Part shown: positions 60,903 through 64,000 of the stretch, in pieces
Layout of the letters: each line of letters opens with the position of its first letter
How positions within the stretch are numbered: position 1 is the first letter of the stretch
Assembly (NCBI RefSeq): GCF_900188245.1
Contig: NZ_FZOK01000002.1
Span: 186,001 to 250,000, forward strand
Reading direction: 5' to 3'
Source of the DNA: Belliella buryatensis
GTDB lineage: Bacteria > Bacteroidota > Bacteroidia > Cytophagales > Cyclobacteriaceae
DNA: 64,000 nucleotides
Notes under the pieces: model-generated
The model's input: the letters and a program-made list of their open reading frames with translations, nothing else
Told to the model about the DNA's origin: nothing
The model's database searches: none
Translations under genes and position numbers: made by a program

Positions 60903-63900
60903 GAAAGGAACGGATCACACAAAACAGGGTTATCAAACTGCTGCAAGAGCAGTTGGGATATTTTTACCTGGGAAACCTGGAAGATCAGGAAAACAGCAAT
61001 ATCCGGGAAGAAAGCCTCAAACCTTGGCTGCGGGAGAATGGCTATTCGGAATCAGTGATCAGCCGTGCGATTTTTGAACTGAAGAAAACCGCTGCACTCA
61101 ATCCCAGTGATGACCTGTATCCCATCAATCGGGAGGTGTACACCAAGCTGCGCTATGGAGTGAAGGTGCGTGACGAGGCATCGGATCTGGTGCAGACGGT
61201 CCGCCTGATCGATTGGGAGGATCCATACAATAATGCATTTGCAATAGCGGAAGAAGTCACTGTCCGTGGGGAAAATTCCAAACGCCCTGATATTGTCCTG
61301 TATGTGAATGGGATTGGCTTGGGTGTATTGGAACTCAAGCGGGCCAGTGTTTCCGTATCTGAAGGTATCCGACAGAACCTCGACAATCAGCAGCACCGTT
61401 TTATCAAGCCTTTTTTCTCCACCGTGCAGACTGTATTGGCGGGGAACGACAGCCAAGGCCTCTACTATGGCACCATCAAGACTCCCGAGAAGTTTTTCCT
61501 GAAATGGAAGGAAGATAATTTCACCTATGATCCCGACAAGAACATCTTGGATCAGCATCTCCTTCAGTTTTGTGAGAAATCCCGCTTCCTGGAGTTTATC
61601 CATGATTTTGTGGTTTTTGACTCCGGTATCAAGAAAACCTGTAGGCCCAATCAGTTCTTTGGGGTAAAGGCTGCCCAAGCGTTTATCAAGCGAAAAGAAG
61701 GAGGCATTATCTGGCATACCCAAGGATCCGGCAAGAGTCTAACCATGGTGTGGCTGGCCAAGTGGATACGGGAAAACCAAACCGATGCCCGTCTGCTGAT
61801 CATTACCGACCGAACAGAATTGGACGAGCAGATTGAGAAGGTATTCAAAGGGGTAGATGAACAGATCTACCGCACCAAAAGCAGCAGCGATCTCCTTCAG
61901 CGCTTGAATGACTCCACACCATGGTTGCTCTGCTCCCTGATCCACAAGTTTGGAGGCAGGGAGAATGAAGAGGATATGAAGGATTTTATCCGTGAACTGA
62001 AAAAGCCAGCGGATTTCAAGCCCAAAGGAAACCTGTTTGTCTTTATCGATGAATGTCACCGTACCCAGAGCGGGGAGCTGCATACAGCCATGAAGGAATT
62101 GTTGCCCGATGCTTTGTTTATTGGTTTTACAGGTACGCCCTTGTTGAAAACGGACAAGAAGAAGTCCATTGAGGTCTTTGGCAGGTATATCCATACCTAC
62201 AAGTTTGATGAAGCTGTAAAGGATGGGGTAGTCCTAGATCTCTTGTATGAAGCCCGTGATGTGGACCAGAAAATCACCGATCAGAAAGGGATCGATGAAT
62301 GGTTTGATACCGTCACCCGAGGGATGAACGACCTGCCCAAGGCAGAACTTAAACAGAAATGGGGCACCATGCAGAAAATCCTGAGTACCAAAGACCGCTT
62401 GCAGAAAGTGGCATTTGACATCATAAAAGATTTCAGGGTGAAGCCCAGGTTGAAAGATGGAAGGGGCAATGCCATATTGGTATCCCGAAGCATTTATGAA
62501 GCATGCCGTTATTATGAGATTTTTCAGCAGTTTGGCTTTAAGAAGTGTGCCATAGTTACCAGTTTTGAGCCTACCACTTCGAGCATCAAGGGAGAAAGTA
62601 CAGGGGATGGAGAAACCGAGAAGTTGGAGCAGTACGAGATTTACCAAAAGATGCTCAACGGCAAAGACCGGGAGCAGTTTGAGAAAGATATTAAAAAGCA
62701 GTTTATCGATGAACCTGCCAATATGCAGCTGCTGATTGTGGTGGATAAGTTGCTGACAGGTTTTGATGCGCCTTCCTGCACCTATCTGTATATCGACAAG
62801 GAAATGCGTGACCACGGCCTGTTTCAGGCCATTTGCAGGGTAAACAGGACAGAAAAGGAGGACAAAGAGTTTGGATACATTGTGGATTACAAAAATCTGT
62901 TCAATAGCCTGAATCAGTCCATTACCGATTACACCTCCGATGCCTTTGATGATTTCGAGGAAGAGGATGTCAAGGGTTTGTTGGTGGACCGCTTGGTGAA
63001 GGCCAAAGAAAGACTGGACGATGCCCTGGAAACCCTGTATGAATTGACCAAGCAGGTTGAGTCTCCCAAGGAAATCGAACAGTATCTGAAATACTTTGTT
63101 GGGAATACCGAGGATAAGGATGCTTTGAAGGAAAACGAGGAAAAGCGATTGACCTTTTACAAGGCTGTGGTTTCCCTGATCCGTGCCTACAACAACGTTG
63201 CTCCCGAAATGAAGGAAGCAGGTTACAGTGATGCAGAAGCCGAGCGCATCAAGTACAAGGTGGATAGCTACACCGAATTGAGGAACGCCATTAAAACTGC
63301 CAGTGGGGAATACATAGATCTCAAACAATACGAGCCCGATATGCGGCAATTGTTGGACATGTACCTAAGTGCAGATCCGAGCAGGACTATATCCAATTTC
63401 GAGGATGCTTCTTTGTTGCAGTTGGTGGTGGAGATTGGCATAGGAGCGGCCACCGACCGATTACCCAATATGGTCAAGAAAAGCCAGCAAGCTGTAGCCG
63501 AAACCTTGGAGGCCAATATGCGGAAAGTAATCACCCAAGAAATGCCCATCAACCCTGTGTATTATGAGCGTATGAGTGTGCTCTTGCAGGAATTGATCCA
63601 TCAGCGGAAAAGTGGGGCTGTTGCTTATGAGGAGTTTTTGAAGAAGATAGAAGAACTGGCCAAAAACCTGCAACCTGAAAACAAGCAAAGCCAATATCCG
63701 GAAGGGATCGATACACCAGCCAAACAAGCGCTCTACGAGGTTTTGAAAGATGTGGAGGCCACGATAGCCATGGAAGCAGATGTGGCTTACAATGTGGAGG
63801 AAAATTGGATTGGCAATACTCTGAAAGAACGGAAGGTCAAACGGGCCATCAGCAGGCATATCACAAATGAAGAGGATGCCAACAGGATATTGGAGATCGT

Positions 63901-63928
63901 AAAAAATCAGAAAGAGTACAGAAGATGA
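60899..63928 (+). CDS. hsdR: Type I restriction endonuclease subunit
   Basis: ATP-dependent translocase and nuclease of the type I system. The 1009-residue product has the N-terminal PD-(D/E)XK nuclease (RPDIVLYVNGIGLGVLELKR near 130-150), Walker A TQGSGKS near 275, the helicase box FIDECHRTQSG near 383, GFTGTPLLKTDKK and the motif VI region DHGLFQAICRVNRTEKEDKE near 640, then a helical C-terminal part. Start and stop both overlap neighbours by 4 bp (ATGA). The gene looks intact. Confidence 0.95.
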   Translation: MRKERITQNRVIKLLQEQLGYFYLGNLEDQENSNIREESLKPWLRENGYSESVISRAIFELKKTAALNPSDDLYPINREVYTKLRYGVKVRDEASDLVQTVRLIDWEDPYNNAFAIAEEVTVRGENSKRPDIVLYVNGIGLGVLELKRASVSVSEGIRQNLDNQQHRFIKPFFSTVQTVLAGNDSQGLYYGTIKTPEKFFLKWKEDNFTYDPDKNILDQHLLQFCEKSRFLEFIHDFVVFDSGIKKTCRPNQFFGVKAAQAFIKRKEGGIIWHTQGSGKSLTMVWLAKWIRENQTDARLLIITDRTELDEQIEKVFKGVDEQIYRTKSSSDLLQRLNDSTPWLLCSLIHKFGGRENEEDMKDFIRELKKPADFKPKGNLFVFIDECHRTQSGELHTAMKELLPDALFIGFTGTPLLKTDKKKSIEVFGRYIHTYKFDEAVKDGVVLDLLYEARDVDQKITDQKGIDEWFDTVTRGMNDLPKAELKQKWGTMQKILSTKDRLQKVAFDIIKDFRVKPRLKDGRGNAILVSRSIYEACRYYEIFQQFGFKKCAIVTSFEPTTSSIKGESTGDGETEKLEQYEIYQKMLNGKDREQFEKDIKKQFIDEPANMQLLIVVDKLLTGFDAPSCTYLYIDKEMRDHGLFQAICRVNRTEKEDKEFGYIVDYKNLFNSLNQSITDYTSDAFDDFEEEDVKGLLVDRLVKAKERLDDALETLYELTKQVESPKEIEQYLKYFVGNTEDKDALKENEEKRLTFYKAVVSLIRAYNNVAPEMKEAGYSDAEAERIKYKVDSYTELRNAIKTASGEYIDLKQYEPDMRQLLDMYLSADPSRTISNFEDASLLQLVVEIGIGAATDRLPNMVKKSQQAVAETLEANMRKVITQEMPINPVYYERMSVLLQELIHQRKSGAVAYEEFLKKIEELAKNLQPENKQSQYPEGIDTPAKQALYEVLKDVEATIAMEADVAYNVEENWIGNTLKERKVKRAISRHITNEEDANRILEIVKNQKEYRR

Positions 63929-64000
63929 ATGTAGCAGGAATAGAAGTAGAGTTGGTACAGAAAGAAATCAAAAACCTGCATTTGGCTGTTTATCCTCCCG
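63925..64000 (+). CDS. YgjP-like M48-type metallopeptidase, partial (5' end only)
   Basis: Twenty-five codons are visible (MNVAGIEVELVQKEIKNLHL then AVYPP), matching the N-terminus of YgjP/DUF45 zinc metallopeptidases that often follow type I hsdR genes. The zinc site lies outside the window. ATG overlaps the hsdR stop by 4 bp, so it is part of the same operon. Confidence 0.7.
   Translation, partial: MNVAGIEVELVQKEIKNLHLAVYPP

Noticed and set aside
60598-61077. 159-codon plus-strand frame across the transposase-hsdR junction
   Set aside because: Out-of-frame shadow of the transposase and hsdR; low-complexity Pro/Asn-rich start.
61052-61723. 223-codon minus-strand open frame with ordinary-looking sequence
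   Set aside because: Lies wholly within hsdR in antisense and has no recognisable domain.
62234-63349. 371-codon open frame on the minus strand
   Set aside because: It is antisense to hsdR, which is a clear full-length family member; the composition (His, Phe, Leu-rich) is that of a mirrored reading frame.

Overview
The window looks like chromosomal DNA of a Bacteroidota member, most likely an aerobic Cytophagales/Cyclobacteriaceae-type bacterium (Algoriphagus or Belliella-like; this placement is inference). The support is a type IX secretion sorting domain, a PorD/DUF4835 protein, the conserved bamD-rpoZ-coaBC-porD-recN gene order, SusD-free propeller lipoproteins (6-bladed type), and TAnnTTTG promoter boxes close to start codons. 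No rRNA, tRNA or CRISPR array was seen.

1-13.98 kb is mostly housekeeping: a truncated UvrD/PcrA helicase, two lipoproteins, an LpxL-type acyltransferase, an ECF sigma factor with a small zinc-finger-like anti-sigma candidate, gmk, nadD, a second ECF sigma factor overlapping a glycosyltransferase, tgt (which lacks the usual zinc cysteines), an LptF/G permease, an EamA transporter, a VapBC-type pair with a palindromic operator, a propeller gene remnant and ispE.

14.39-26.13 kb is one long branched-chain amino acid operon: ilvD-ilvB-ilvN-ilvC-leuA-leuC-leuD-(repeat element)-citramalate/isopropylmalate synthase-like-leuB. It is preceded by an 18-residue leader peptide that is half Ile/Leu/Val and by mutually exclusive antiterminator and terminator hairpins, so it is a textbook-like ribosome-mediated attenuator. 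It ends in a perfect 18-bp terminator hairpin. The second LeuA-like enzyme and the absence of ilvA suggest isoleucine synthesis through citramalate.

26.1-51.3 kb carries an envelope-protein trio (propeller lipoprotein, carboxypeptidase-regulatory-domain protein, DUF1573 protein), truA, a ParE-type pair, two tandem MITE-like repeats, a DUF2911 lipoprotein, fabI, the recN-to-bamD cluster, a T9SS cargo protein, an OstA-like protein, tilS, a cyclic-nucleotide-binding protein, mdh, a 920-residue membrane-anchored protein, an MscS channel, an SLC13 transporter and a PAS histidine kinase.

51.3-64 kb is a defence/mobile island. It holds a compact beta-class DNA methyltransferase with a small PD-(D/E)XK-like nuclease, an AAA_14 ATPase, and a type I restriction locus with the order ORF6N pseudogene - hsdM - ORF6N gene - hsdS (interrupted by an in-frame stop) - REP-associated transposase - hsdR - YgjP-like metallopeptidase. 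The transposase gene carries a perfect REP-type palindrome inside its own reading frame and is translationally coupled to hsdR. A recurrent TCACA-N3-TGTGA palindrome lies before, inside and after the ORF6N gene and may be its binding site.
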